From: Streptococcus pantholopis
Lineage (GTDB): Bacteria > Bacillota > Bacilli > Lactobacillales > Streptococcaceae
Direction: 5' to 3'
DNA: 64,000 nucleotides
Assembly (NCBI RefSeq): GCF_001642085.1
Contig: NZ_CP014699.1
Coordinates: 186,001 to 250,000, forward strand
Part shown: positions 18,640 through 27,306 of the stretch, in pieces
Position numbering within the stretch: the stretch's first letter is position 1
How the letters are laid out: each line of letters opens with the position of its first letter
Made by a program: the position numbers and the translations under genes
Notes under the pieces: model-generated
Told to the model about the DNA's origin: nothing
Database searches by the model: none
What the model saw: the letters and a program-made list of their open reading frames with translations, nothing else

Positions 18640-18698
18640 TTGGTTATCACCTCATTCAAAAATATGTATTTGACTTATGATAAATTATAACATATACT
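18632..18698 (+). promoter_or_regulatory. Divergent control region: palindrome on the LysR start and a consensus promoter
   Basis: ATAACCA (18632-18638) and TGGTTAT (18641-18647) form a perfect inverted repeat that covers the LysR start codon, a likely autoregulatory site. On the plus strand TTGACT (18670-18675), a 17-base spacer and TATACT (18693-18698) form a good promoter for the rightward genes. Confidence 0.65.
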
Positions 18699-18741
18699 TC
18701 TTTTAGTGACAAGAAATAAAAAGAGCAAGGGGGCGATAAAA

Positions 18742-19050
18742 ATGAATGATAATGCTAAGAAAATGGCAGAAAAACCAATTGAAACTAATGCTTTTTTAAT
18801 TTCTACACAGTTAAAAAATGTAGAAATAAGTCCAGAAATTTTAGAAAAAGAGTATGAAGTATCAAATAGATGGCATGAGGAAGGATTGATTGAAAATCTA
18901 TTTGCCCGTGTTGAAAATGACGCATTAGGAGGCGGTATATTGGTAATGAGAGTAAAAACACTTGAGGAGGCTGAAGCTAGAATGTCAGAACTACCATTAG
19001 CGCCATATTTTGAAAAAATTGATTATGAAGCGATTGATAAAATTTATTGA
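18742..19050 (+). CDS. Small muconolactone-isomerase-like / dimeric alpha-beta barrel protein
   Basis: A 102-residue protein. The C-terminal half has the pattern seen in muconolactone isomerase-like ferredoxin-fold proteins: a strand (GGGILVMRV), a helix (TLEEAEARMSEL), then PLAPYFEKIDYEAI, comparable with the family's SGLPLFPY ending. I choose ATG 18742 because of AAGGGGGCG upstream; an in-frame start 36 bases earlier lacks a ribosome site. It is the first gene of the LysR-controlled cassette and AT-rich like it. The substrate is unknown, and aromatic catabolism is not otherwise encoded here. Confidence 0.6.
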   Translation: MNDNAKKMAEKPIETNAFLISTQLKNVEISPEILEKEYEVSNRWHEEGLIENLFARVENDALGGGILVMRVKTLEEAEARMSELPLAPYFEKIDYEAIDKIY

Positions 19051-19181
19051 TACTGTCAAATAAATTGATAACTGTGAGGATACGAAGCTTTTGAACGATT
19101 TTATCAGATGGTTAATTGTTTTTATCACAGTTCGTTTTACAAAAAAATACAGATAAAGTTAGATAAGGAAAGGGGATAAAT

Positions 19182-20096
19182 ATGAAAAAAGTTAGCTTTT
19201 TCAACTATAACGGTCAAGGAATTACAATGTCTGCAAACCTGTATTTTCCGCCAGAATTTGATGATGCAAAGACCTATCCGGCTATTATTGTTACCCATCC
19301 TGCTGGAGGTGTAAAAGAACAGACTAGCGGTCTTTATGCTCAACATTTAGCGAAAGCTAATTTTATTACGATTGCTTTTGATGCCAGTTATCAAGGTGAG
19401 AGTTCTGGACTTCCAAGGCAGTTAGAAAATCCCTATATTCGTGTTGAAGACATCAGTGGAGTTGCCGATTATTTAACAACACTGCGCTATGTTGATTCTA
19501 ATCGAATTGGTGCACTTGGTATTTGTGCAGGCGGTGGCTATACCGTTAATGCGGCTATAAATGACAGACGACTAAAAGCTGTAGCTACTGTTAGTGCAGC
19601 TAATTTTGGTGCCATGATGCGCAACGGATGGACGAATAACCAAAGTGATGCAGAAGCCTTACCATTATTAGAAGCAGCATCAAATGCACGAACAGAGGAT
19701 TGCTTGAAAAACACTAATCAAACGATTCCTTTGATTCCGTTAAAAGAAGAAGACGCTCCCAGCGAAGAAATGCGCCAATCTTGGGAATACTACTGTACAC
19801 CTCGCGGGGGCCATCCCAATGCAGTTGGATATGCAACGTTTAGGAGCTTTACTCAAGTATTAACCTATGATGCCTTCTTTAAAGCCGATGTGTTTTTAAC
19901 TCAACCATTACTCGCTATTGTTGGAAGTGCAGCCGATAGTAAGTGGGTTAGCGATACATTAATCGAAAAAGCGGCTTCAACTGATAAAAAATTAGTTGTT
20001 ATTGACGGAGCAAATCATATGGAGCTTTACGACATACCGGAATATGTCAGTCAAGCAGTAGAAGCGCTGAGTAAGTTCTTTACTGAAAGACTATGA
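19182..20096 (+). CDS. Alpha/beta hydrolase, dienelactone-hydrolase-like (YcjY type)
   Basis: A 304-residue alpha/beta hydrolase without signal peptide. The nucleophile elbow reads GICAGGG (residues 113-119), so the nucleophile is probably Cys115 as in dienelactone hydrolases rather than serine. A plausible Asp lies in AIVGSAADS and the His in DGANHMELYD. An oxyanion-hole THPAGG is at about 44-49. It has AAAGGGG before ATG and belongs to the AT-rich cassette with LysR and nitroreductase. The likely role is hydrolysis of a small xenobiotic or ester, by inference only. Confidence 0.8.
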   Translation: MKKVSFFNYNGQGITMSANLYFPPEFDDAKTYPAIIVTHPAGGVKEQTSGLYAQHLAKANFITIAFDASYQGESSGLPRQLENPYIRVEDISGVADYLTTLRYVDSNRIGALGICAGGGYTVNAAINDRRLKAVATVSAANFGAMMRNGWTNNQSDAEALPLLEAASNARTEDCLKNTNQTIPLIPLKEEDAPSEEMRQSWEYYCTPRGGHPNAVGYATFRSFTQVLTYDAFFKADVFLTQPLLAIVGSAADSKWVSDTLIEKAASTDKKLVVIDGANHMELYDIPEYVSQAVEALSKFFTERL

Positions 20097-20121
20097 TAGT
20101 CAAGCGATAAGAAGGTTTCCT

Positions 20122-20643
20122 ATGAAAAATGAATTGTTTGAATTAACAAGACGAAGACGAGCAGTAAGAAGGTATCAATCCACTAAAATCGATGATGATA
20201 TTATTGATGAGATTATTAAAGTTGGTCTCACAGCTCCTACAGCATTTAAGAAAAAGACAGTAAAATTTATAGTTGTTAGAGATAAGGCGACAATCTTAAA
20301 AATTGGTGCATGTAAGATATATGGCGGTTCTCAGATTAATGGTGCAGATACTGTTATTGTAGTTATGGTTGATAATTCGTCAGAGTTTTGGATCGAAGAT
20401 GGAGCAATTGCCTCCTCTTATCTTTGGCTAGCGGCAGAGCAGTTTAATATAGGTGCCTGCTGGGTGCATATTCGAAATCGAAATGGTAAAACCAAAACTT
20501 CAGACGAAGAAATACGGGCTCTCCTTAATGTTTCTGGTGACTATACCGTCTTAAATGTGATGGCGTTAGGTGAAAAGGCAGAATTGAAAAAATCATACAC
20601 TGAAAACGATTTAGATTACTCTAAAGTTGAAAAAATCCTATAA
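20122..20643 (+). CDS. Nitroreductase-family flavoprotein
   Basis: A 173-residue FMN-dependent oxidoreductase of the nitroreductase superfamily. The N-terminal RRRAVRRYQSTKID gives the FMN phosphate-binding arginines, then GLTAPTA, and the C-terminal half has WIEDGAIASSYLWLAAEQFNIGACWVH. It is the short form (about 170-180 residues) that uses NAD(P)H to reduce quinones or nitro compounds. It sits 25 bp behind the hydrolase with its own ribosome site and ends the accessory cassette before a terminator. Confidence 0.88.
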   Translation: MKNELFELTRRRRAVRRYQSTKIDDDIIDEIIKVGLTAPTAFKKKTVKFIVVRDKATILKIGACKIYGGSQINGADTVIVVMVDNSSEFWIEDGAIASSYLWLAAEQFNIGACWVHIRNRNGKTKTSDEEIRALLNVSGDYTVLNVMALGEKAELKKSYTENDLDYSKVEKIL

Positions 20644-20692
20644 GTGAACCATGATAATAAACTGCCCTTAAAAAGCCGAACAAAACAACTGA

Positions 20693-20731
20693 AGGATCTA
20701 GTTCTCTGCTGTACAGAACTAGGTCCTTTTA
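20693..20731 (+). terminator. Terminator after the nitroreductase gene
   Basis: AGGATCTAGTTCT (20693-20705) pairs with AGAACTAGGTCCT (20715-20727) with one mismatch, followed by TTTTAATTTT. Confidence 0.88.
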
Positions 20732-20813
20732 ATTTTATGCCTCGGCTCCTGTTTTTTGCTTAATGACTAAAGCCGTTGAAAATATCAGCTTATCTAAAAG
20801 ATTATCATATCTA

Positions 20814-20840
20814 TTGTTACAGATGAAAATATGGTATAAT
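20814..20840 (+). promoter_or_regulatory. Probable gatCAB promoter, located before repeat array D
   Basis: TTGTTA (20814-20819) and an extended -10 TGGTATAAT (20832-20840) give a promoter with a 15-base spacer. It is the only convincing promoter I see between the nitroreductase terminator and gatC, which would give gatC a leader of almost 900 bases made of repeats. Confidence 0.5.
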
Positions 20841-20894
20841 TTTTAGGACTAGGTAAACTAAGAAAAGCCAAGCCTTAAAATAAGAAATATCTGC

Positions 20895-21720
20895 CAGCCC
20901 TGCTGCTTTAACGGGCTGCTTTGTATCTTATTGGAACTGAACACGGGCTCAGCTCTGTGCAAAAAATATGGTTAAGTTTAGACTTGATTTCAAATTGGTC
21001 AGCCGTAAACGTCTGAAGGCTTTGTCGCCTTAACAGTCGACCGCACCCTTCTAGTCGTTCTGGCAGAGGTGCGTCTGCGAAATCACAGATTTCGGACTTA
21101 CCGTCTTTTTGCTGAGAGCTTGAACGGGCTTTGTATCTTGTGTAATTGAACACGCCCTAAGAGCTGTGCAAAAAAGATAAAATCTCCTAGAGTCTTAGGG
21201 ACTCTTCGTCAATTTTCCTATTTTTGCTTTGCTCTTTTAACGGGCTTTGTATCTTGTTAATTGAACACGGGCTAAACGCTGTGGGAAAAAGATAGCCTGA
21301 CCTCGAATCTTTCTGGATTCATCAGTCAGTCTCCTATTTTCCTTTTGCGTTTTTCACGGGCTTTGTATCTTGTTAATTGAACACGCCCTAAGAGCTGTGC
21401 AAAAAAGACAGCCCTCCCTTGAGTCTTTAGTGACTCATCGGTCTGGCTTCTATTTTTGCTTTGCTCTTTTAACGGGCTTTGTATCTTGTTAATTGAACAC
21501 GCCCTAAGAGCTGTGCAAAAAAGACAGCCCTCCCTTGAGTCTTTAGTGACTCATCGGTCTGGCTTCTATTTTTGCTTTGCTCTTTTAACGGGCTTTGTAT
21601 CTTGTTGAATTGAACACGGGCTAAACGCTGTGGGAAAAAGATAGCCTGACCTCGAATCTTTCTGGATTCATCGGTCAGTCTCCTATTTTCCTTTTGCGTT
21701 CTTAACGCCCTTTGTATCTT
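20895..21720 (+). repeat. Modular repeat array D (plus orientation), six complete units
   Basis: Seven ends TTTGTATCTT lie at 20920, 21130, 21246, 21362, 21478, 21594 and 21711. The first complete unit (20930-21139) is long, with AGCTC arms. Units 2 to 6 are short with a very regular 116-117 bp period. Their arm classes run AGAGC, AACGC, AGAGC, AGAGC, AACGC, always the same on both sides of a unit. Units 4 and 5 are almost identical, as are units 3 and 6. The last end lies 5 bases before the gatC ribosome site AAAGGAG. Confidence 0.93.
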
Positions 21721-21738
21721 ACATTAAAGGAGAAATGA

Positions 21739-22041
21739 ATGAAAATTTCTGAAGAAGAAGTACGTCATGTGGCTAAGCTGTCCAAATTGTCCTTTTCTGA
21801 AGAAGAGACAGCTGAATTTGCAGATACCCTGACAAAAATTGTTGATATGGTAGAGCTGCTAAACGAAGTAGATACAGACGGTATCCCAGTGACAACAACG
21901 ATGGCAGAAAGTAAGACAGTGATGCGTGAAGATGTGGCTCAGAAGGGAGATGACCGGGATGCTCTCTTTAAAAATGTACCGCAGTCTGACAATTACTACA
22001 TTAAAGTGCCGGCTATTCTGGAAGATGGAGGAGATGCTTAA
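21739..22041 (+). CDS. gatC: Aspartyl/glutamyl-tRNA(Asn/Gln) amidotransferase subunit C
   Basis: GatC is the small chaperone-like subunit that holds GatA and GatB together in the enzyme converting Glu-tRNA(Gln) and Asp-tRNA(Asn) to the correctly charged tRNAs. The 100-residue protein has the family start [20 protein letters not shown] and a C-terminal MREDV...[11 protein letters not shown] motif. AAAGGAG precedes the ATG, directly after the last repeat end. Its stop overlaps the gatA start by one base. Confidence 0.97.
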   Translation: MKISEEEVRHVAKLSKLSFSEEETAEFADTLTKIVDMVELLNEVDTDGIPVTTTMAESKTVMREDVAQKGDDRDALFKNVPQSDNYYIKVPAILEDGGDA

Positions 22042-23507
22042 TGTCTTTTAATCATAAAACGGCTGATGAGCTGCATCAGCTTCTCGTCAAAAAAGAAATT
22101 TCCGCAACAGAATTAACAAAGGCGACACTGGAAGATATTAAGAAGCGCGAGGAGACGGTTGCCTCTTTTATTACGATTTCAGAAGATGCTGCTCTAGCAC
22201 AGGCTGCTAAGCTTGATAAACAAGGGATTGATGCGGATAAGCCCTTGGCCGGTATTCCTGTAGCCGTTAAGGACAATATTTCAACAAAAGGTATCTTGAC
22301 AACGGCTGCGTCAAAAATGCTTTACAATTATGAGCCCATCTTTGATGCCACAGCCGTTGAAAAGCTTTATAGAAAAGATATGGTTGTCATTGGCAAAACT
22401 AATATGGATGAGTTTGCTATGGGCGGTTCTACCGAAACCTCTTATTTTAAGAAAACAAAGAATGCCTGGAATCAGGCCAAAGTCCCCGGCGGTTCCTCGG
22501 GCGGATCTGCTGCAGCTGTTGCTGCCGGGCAGGTGCGTCTGTCACTAGGGTCAGATACCGGCGGTTCTATTCGCCAGCCGGCTTCATTTAACGGTATTGT
22601 CGGCCTCAAACCCACTTACGGTACCGTCTCACGGTTTGGTCTGATTGCCTTTGGCAGCTCACTGGATCAAATTGGTCCGCTGTCGCAAACAGTTAAAGAA
22701 AATGCACAGCTTCTTAATGTTATCGCAGGATATGATGTTAAAGATTCTACTTCATCTAAGCATCAAGAAGAGGATTTTACTGCTAAGATTGGGCAGGATA
22801 TCAAGGGAATGCGAATGGCTCTGCCTAAAGAATACCTTGGTGAAGGAATTGCGCCGGAGGTAAAAGAAACCATTCTCAACGCTGCTAAGCACTTTGAAAA
22901 ACTGGGGGCAGCAGTAGAGGAAGTGACACTGCCGCACAGTCCATACGGCGTGGCGGTCTACTATATCATTGCTTCGTCAGAAGCTTCTTCGAATTTACAG
23001 CGTTTTGACGGTATTCGCTATGGCTACCGTACTGAAAAAGCGGGCAGTCTTGATGACATTTATGTCAATACGCGCAGCGAAGGCTTTGGCGATGAAGTCA
23101 AGCGCCGTATCATGCTGGGGACCTTCAGCCTGTCATCGGGCTATTATGATGCTTACTTTAAGAAAGCCGGACAGGTTCGGACCCTTATCATTCGCGACTT
23201 TGAAAAAGTGTTTGCGGATTATGACTTAATTTTAGGGCCGACAGCGCCGACAGCTGCTTTTGATTTAGAAACACTCAACCATGACCCTGTTGCTATGTAT
23301 CTGGCTGATATACTGACAATACCTGTGAATTTAGCTGGTCTGCCGGGGATTTCTATCCCTGCCGGCTTTAGCGGCGGCCTTCCGGTCGGTTTGCAGCTGA
23401 TCGGACCTAAATATTCAGAACCGGTCATTTATCAGGCGGCAGCAGCTTTTGAAGCTACGACTGACTACCACCAACAGCAGCCTTTAATTTTTGGAGGTGA
23501 AGCCTAA
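22041..23507 (+). CDS. gatA: Aspartyl/glutamyl-tRNA amidotransferase subunit A (amidase)
   Basis: GatA releases ammonia from glutamine for the transamidation carried out on GatB. The 488-residue protein has the amidase-signature fold with the catalytic Lys in PVAVKDNIS (about residue 76), the Gly/Ser-rich [14 protein letters not shown] (about 150-163) and the nucleophilic serine in [13 protein letters not shown]. Length and order are standard. It overlaps gatC and gatB by one base each, giving tight coupling of the three subunits. Confidence 0.98.
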   Translation: MSFNHKTADELHQLLVKKEISATELTKATLEDIKKREETVASFITISEDAALAQAAKLDKQGIDADKPLAGIPVAVKDNISTKGILTTAASKMLYNYEPIFDATAVEKLYRKDMVVIGKTNMDEFAMGGSTETSYFKKTKNAWNQAKVPGGSSGGSAAAVAAGQVRLSLGSDTGGSIRQPASFNGIVGLKPTYGTVSRFGLIAFGSSLDQIGPLSQTVKENAQLLNVIAGYDVKDSTSSKHQEEDFTAKIGQDIKGMRMALPKEYLGEGIAPEVKETILNAAKHFEKLGAAVEEVTLPHSPYGVAVYYIIASSEASSNLQRFDGIRYGYRTEKAGSLDDIYVNTRSEGFGDEVKRRIMLGTFSLSSGYYDAYFKKAGQVRTLIIRDFEKVFADYDLILGPTAPTAAFDLETLNHDPVAMYLADILTIPVNLAGLPGISIPAGFSGGLPVGLQLIGPKYSEPVIYQAAAAFEATTDYHQQQPLIFGGEA

Positions 23508-24946
23508 TGAACTTTGAAACAATTATCGGACTTGAAGTTCACGTTGAATTGAATACCAATTCTAAGATTTTCTCACCGACGCCTGCCCATTTTGGACAAG
23601 AACAGAATGCCAACACCAATGTTATCGACTGGTCCTTTCCAGGCGTGCTTCCTGTAATGAATAAAGGTGTCATTGACGCCGGAATCAAGGCTGCGCTGGC
23701 ACTCAATATGGCCATCCATCAAAACATGCACTTTGACCGCAAGAATTATTTTTACCCCGATAATCCAAAAGCCTATCAAATTTCCCAATTTGATGAGCCT
23801 ATCGGTTATGATGGCTGGATTGCTATTGAACTTGAAGATGGTTCCAGCAAAAAAATCCGCATTGAACGGGCTCACTTGGAGGAAGATGCTGGTAAAAATA
23901 CTCACGGAAGCGATGGTTATTCTTATGTTGACCTCAACCGTCAGGGTGTTCCCTTGATTGAAATTGTCTCCGAAGCAGATATGCGATCGCCTGAAGAAGC
24001 TTACGCTTATCTGACAGCTCTTAAAGAACTTATCCAGTATACCGGCATTTCTGATGTGAAAATGGAAGAAGGTTCTATGCGTGTGGATGCCAATATCTCT
24101 CTGCGTCCTTACGGTCAGGAGGCGTTTGGAACCAAGACTGAACTGAAAAACTTGAATTCTTTCAGCAATGTCCGTAAAGGTTTAGAATTTGAGGCGGAGC
24201 GTCAGGCCAAAATTCTGCGTTCCGGCGGACAAATCCGGCAGGAAACCCGTCGTTATGATGAAGCCAGTAAGACAACTGTCCTGATGCGTGTCAAGGAGGG
24301 ATCGGCAGATTACCGCTATTTCCCGGAACCTGATCTGCCGCTTTTTGAAATTTCTGACAGCTGGATTGCAGACATGCGCAGGAGTCTTCCAGAATTTCCT
24401 AAGGAACGCCGTGCCCGCTATGTTGCAGAACTTGGCTTGACAAGCTATGATGCCGGCCAGCTGACAGCCAGCAAGACAACTTCTGACTTTTTTGAGAAAG
24501 CTGTGGCGCTTGGCGGCGATGCCAAGCAAGTTGCCAACTGGCTGCAAGGGGAAGTTGCCCAGTTCCTAAACAGCGAAAACAAGACACTGGAACAAATTCA
24601 GCTGACACCTGACAATTTAGTTGAGATGCTGACGCTTATTCAAGACGCGACTATCTCGTCGAAAATAGCCAAAAAAGTTTTCACACATTTGGCGAAAAAG
24701 GGCGGTTCAGCGCGTGAATATGTTGAAAAAGCAGGCTTGGTTCAAATTTCAGACCCTGATGCTTTGCTTCCTATTATACATCAAGTTTTTGCAGATAACC
24801 AAGGAGCAGTTGCTGACTTTAAATCGGGCAAACGCAATGCTGATAAGGCTTTCACTGGTTTTCTCATGAAAGCCACCAAAGGCCAGGCCAACCCTCAGGT
24901 TGCTCAAAAACTGCTTAAAGAAGAATTAGCCAAACTGCTGGAGTGA
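23507..24946 (+). CDS. gatB: Aspartyl/glutamyl-tRNA amidotransferase subunit B
   Basis: GatB is the kinase/transamidase subunit: it phosphorylates the mischarged aminoacyl-tRNA and transfers ammonia to it. The 479-residue protein begins with the signature [20 protein letters not shown] and has [25 protein letters not shown] and the C-terminal tRNA-binding YqeY-like helical domain (about 400-479). It starts on the last base of gatA and closes the operon; a terminator follows about 90 bp downstream. Confidence 0.98.
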   Translation: MNFETIIGLEVHVELNTNSKIFSPTPAHFGQEQNANTNVIDWSFPGVLPVMNKGVIDAGIKAALALNMAIHQNMHFDRKNYFYPDNPKAYQISQFDEPIGYDGWIAIELEDGSSKKIRIERAHLEEDAGKNTHGSDGYSYVDLNRQGVPLIEIVSEADMRSPEEAYAYLTALKELIQYTGISDVKMEEGSMRVDANISLRPYGQEAFGTKTELKNLNSFSNVRKGLEFEAERQAKILRSGGQIRQETRRYDEASKTTVLMRVKEGSADYRYFPEPDLPLFEISDSWIADMRRSLPEFPKERRARYVAELGLTSYDAGQLTASKTTSDFFEKAVALGGDAKQVANWLQGEVAQFLNSENKTLEQIQLTPDNLVEMLTLIQDATISSKIAKKVFTHLAKKGGSAREYVEKAGLVQISDPDALLPIIHQVFADNQGAVADFKSGKRNADKAFTGFLMKATKGQANPQVAQKLLKEELAKLLE

Positions 24947-25031
24947 GAAGAAAGAGGCAAAAAGTCTCTGCCTGTCGTAAAAAGATAGCTGAGATACTGG
25001 AACGGTCCGGCTGTCTCTTTGAATTTCTAAA

Positions 25032-25057
25032 CTGTCAACTTTTGTTGGCGGTTTTTT
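25032..25057 (+). terminator. Terminator after gatB
   Basis: CTGTCAAC (25032-25039) pairs with GTTGGCGG (with two G-T pairs) over a TTTT loop, followed by six T. Confidence 0.75.
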
Positions 25058-25121
25058 GTTTTATGAAAGCCGCCAGATATTATTTTCTATAAATGAAGAC
25101 TTATCTTTTAAGGCTAAAATA

Positions 25122-25258
25122 TGTTACAATGATAAAATGGAGTCTGGGCAGGCAGAGGAGAGAATCAAAGGCAGAGTGCTGTTTCTGAAAGTGATTTCAT
25201 CATTTGCTCTGCGGAGGCTCATCTGCTGTGGAGAAGCAAGGCGAAAGGCCTCTTTTTT
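25122..25258 (+). ncRNA. Candidate small RNA or leader between gatB and array E
   Basis: An extended -10 TGTTACAAT (25122-25130) is followed by about 110 bases without a good reading frame, containing the stem GCAGAG/CTCTGC, and then by AGGC-GAAAG-GCCT and six T (about 25237-25256). CTGCTGT and ACAGCAG flank this hairpin and could form a longer competing stem. It does not match a riboswitch or T-box that I know. It could be an independent small RNA, or an attenuated leader of the MFS gene 580 bases downstream. Confidence 0.35.
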
Positions 25259-25274
25259 ACAGCAGAATCTAATC

Positions 25275-25816
25275 ATAAACAAAAAAGATATGCTTAAGTT
25301 TAGAATTGATTTCAAATTAGCTAGCCGTAGCCGTCTGAAGGCAGACAAAAATCCTAGCCTCCTAATTCATTGCTTGTAGTATAAACAAGACGCTAGTCGT
25401 CTAGCGGTATTTTAGTCGCTTTTTCAAAGCTTTAAAATGTCTGCTAGGCTTTGCGGGGGCGAGACATCGAACTTTACGGTCTGGGGTTCTGTCTCGCTCC
25501 CTAGTCGTCTTGGCAGAGGTGCGTCTGCGAAATCGCAGATTTCGGACTTACCGTCATTTTTGCTTTGCTCTTTTAACGGGCTTTGTATCTTGTTGAATTG
25601 AATACGCCTAAACGCTGGGGAAAAAGATGTCCGGACTTAGAATCTGGCGATTCGTCAGTCAGTCCCCTATTTTCCTATTGCTCTTTTAACGGGCTTTGTA
25701 TCTTGTTGAATTGAACACGGCCTAAAATCCTAGTGAAAAAGATGCCTGCCTCGTGATGCCAGCATCACTTGTCAGTCCCTATTTTCATACGGATTTTTAT
25801 ACGGCCTTTGTATCTT
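25275..25816 (+). repeat. Modular repeat array E (plus orientation)
   Basis: Three ends TTTGTATCTT lie at 25582, 25695 and 25807. The first unit has a damaged left arm, a truncated long core, a G-rich hairpin block (about 25385-25505, here with GCGAGACA/TGTCTCGC) and the end of a long core. The second (25592-25704) is short and chimeric, with an AACGC left arm and an AGAGC right arm. The third (25705-25816) is short with AATCC/TGAAAA arms. The array ends 5-6 bases before the ribosome site of the MFS gene. Confidence 0.88.
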
Positions 25817-25834
25817 AATATAAGGGGGTTTTTG

Positions 25835-27220
25835 ATGTCACAGAGTGGGTTATCAAAGAAGCTGATTGCTGCTATTTTGGCAACAGGTTTGCTGTCATTT
25901 AGCGGTGTTTTGGTTGAGACGGCAATGAATATTACTTTTCCGACTTTGATGAGAGAATTTGGCATCGGGACAGCAACTGTTCAGTGGATGACAACGGTTT
26001 ATCTTTTGGTTGTTGCTATTATTGTTCCGATTTCGGCCTATCTTAAGCGCTCTTTTAAAATGAAGCCGCTGTTTCTGACAGCCAATCTTCTCTTTTTGGC
26101 GGGTCTTTTAATTGATATTTTGGCTCCAACGTTTGGCCTGCTTTTGTTGGGGCGTGTAGTCCAGGGGATAGGTGTCGGAATTGCCCTGCCCTTGATGTTT
26201 AATATTATTTTAGAGCAGGTGCCGATGAATAAAATCGGTCTGATGATGGGGGTCGGAACCCTGATTACCGCTGTGGCACCGGCTATCGGCCCCACATTTG
26301 GCGGTTTGACCGCTTCTGTGTTGGGCTGGCGTTATATTTTTGTCCTTTTAGTGCCTCTGCTGCTCTTATCGCTTTTTTTAGGAATGACCAGTATTGAGCA
26401 AAAGTCAGAAGTAGCAGCGGAGCGGTTTGACTTTCTAAGTTTTCTGGCCATCATGGTTTTATTTATCGGTCTGATTTTGGGGATTGAAGGGCTCAGTTCT
26501 CACCCTTTTTTCAGTCTTAATGTTTTAGGGACCTTGATTTTAGGCATTTTAGGGCTTGTTTTCCTGCTCATTCGTTTAGGTCGGCTGGAGCAGCCGATTG
26601 TTAATCTTGCTATTTTGAAAAATCCTATCTTTGCTGGTCATGTTGCGGCTTTTTTCCTCTTTCAGATCGTCAACCTAGGCTTGTCTTTTTTGATTCCTAA
26701 TTATGTTCAGCTGGTTAATGGTGCCGATGCAACAGCGGCAGGTTTGATAGTACTTCCGGGGGCCTTGCTGGGGGCGTGCTTTTCTCCGTTCGGCGGCACT
26801 ATTTTAGATAGATTTGGAGCTCGAAAACCGATTTGGCTGGGCGCGGGTCTCGTTCTTGCTGCTTTGCTGCTCTATGCAGTGTTTGGTCTGCATCTGTCTA
26901 ACGGGGCTATCTGCTTAATCTATTTCTTCAACATGGTAGGAACAGGTATGGCTTTTGGCAATATTATGACCAATGGGCAAAAGCAGCTGACCTTTCAAGA
27001 GCGCTCAGATGCCAATGCTATTTTTAACACATTGCAGCAGTTTGCCGGAGCTCTTGGAACAACTGTAGCCGCTTTGATTGTCGCTATGAGCCAGACAAGC
27101 TCTGAATCGGCATACAGCAGAGCCACTGCTGTTGGTTCCCGGCACGCTTTTATCGTCTTTTTGGTTTTAGCTGTGATTCAGCTCGGCCTTCTTGTTTTAG
27201 TTGTCAAAAAAGAAGATTAG
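25835..27220 (+). CDS. MFS multidrug efflux transporter, DHA2 (14-TM) type
   Basis: A 461-residue proton-coupled exporter with about 14 hydrophobic segments. Motif C-like LGRVVQGIGVGIALPL and VGTLITAVAPAIGPTFGG and the conserved FGIGTATVQWMTTVYLL fit the EmrB/QacA (DHA2) group. I place the start at ATG 25835, behind AAGGGGG; the in-frame ATG at 25769 lies inside the last repeat unit and would add 22 residues encoded by repeat sequence. The substrate is unknown. No promoter is visible between the repeat array and the gene. Confidence 0.9.
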   Translation: MSQSGLSKKLIAAILATGLLSFSGVLVETAMNITFPTLMREFGIGTATVQWMTTVYLLVVAIIVPISAYLKRSFKMKPLFLTANLLFLAGLLIDILAPTFGLLLLGRVVQGIGVGIALPLMFNIILEQVPMNKIGLMMGVGTLITAVAPAIGPTFGGLTASVLGWRYIFVLLVPLLLLSLFLGMTSIEQKSEVAAERFDFLSFLAIMVLFIGLILGIEGLSSHPFFSLNVLGTLILGILGLVFLLIRLGRLEQPIVNLAILKNPIFAGHVAAFFLFQIVNLGLSFLIPNYVQLVNGADATAAGLIVLPGALLGACFSPFGGTILDRFGARKPIWLGAGLVLAALLLYAVFGLHLSNGAICLIYFFNMVGTGMAFGNIMTNGQKQLTFQERSDANAIFNTLQQFAGALGTTVAALIVAMSQTSSESAYSRATAVGSRHAFIVFLVLAVIQLGLLVLVVKKED

Positions 27221-27248
27221 CCCTTTTTATGGCCTTTATGTTTTGGTT

Positions 27249-27277
27249 TTTTCAATTCCTAAATTTTATGCTATAAT
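27249..27277 (+). promoter_or_regulatory. Promoter of the yqeG-yqeH group
   Basis: An extended -10 TGCTATAAT (27269-27277) with a weak -35 TTTTCA (27249-27254) at 17 bases spacing. The start codon of yqeG lies about 30 bases downstream. Confidence 0.6.
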
Positions 27278-27306
27278 GAGGGGAAAATATAATTGTGGAG
27301 AGAAGC

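Noticed and set aside
18742..20643. An aromatic-degradation pathway based on the muconolactone-isomerase-like and dienelactone-hydrolase-like genes
   Set aside because: No ring-cleavage or cycloisomerase genes are present, and the similarities are at fold level only.
20908..21153. Minus-strand frame in array D and frame 52238-52495 in array H
   Set aside because: Both are translations of the repeat long core without start signals.
20895..21720. Regular 116-bp periodicity that could be taken for a CRISPR array
   Set aside because: The whole unit is repeated, there are no short direct repeats separated by unique spacers, and no cas genes are nearby.
25056..25379. 107-residue open frame after gatB
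   Set aside because: It crosses the terminator T-run, the candidate small RNA and the beginning of array E; it has no ribosome site and no family resemblance.
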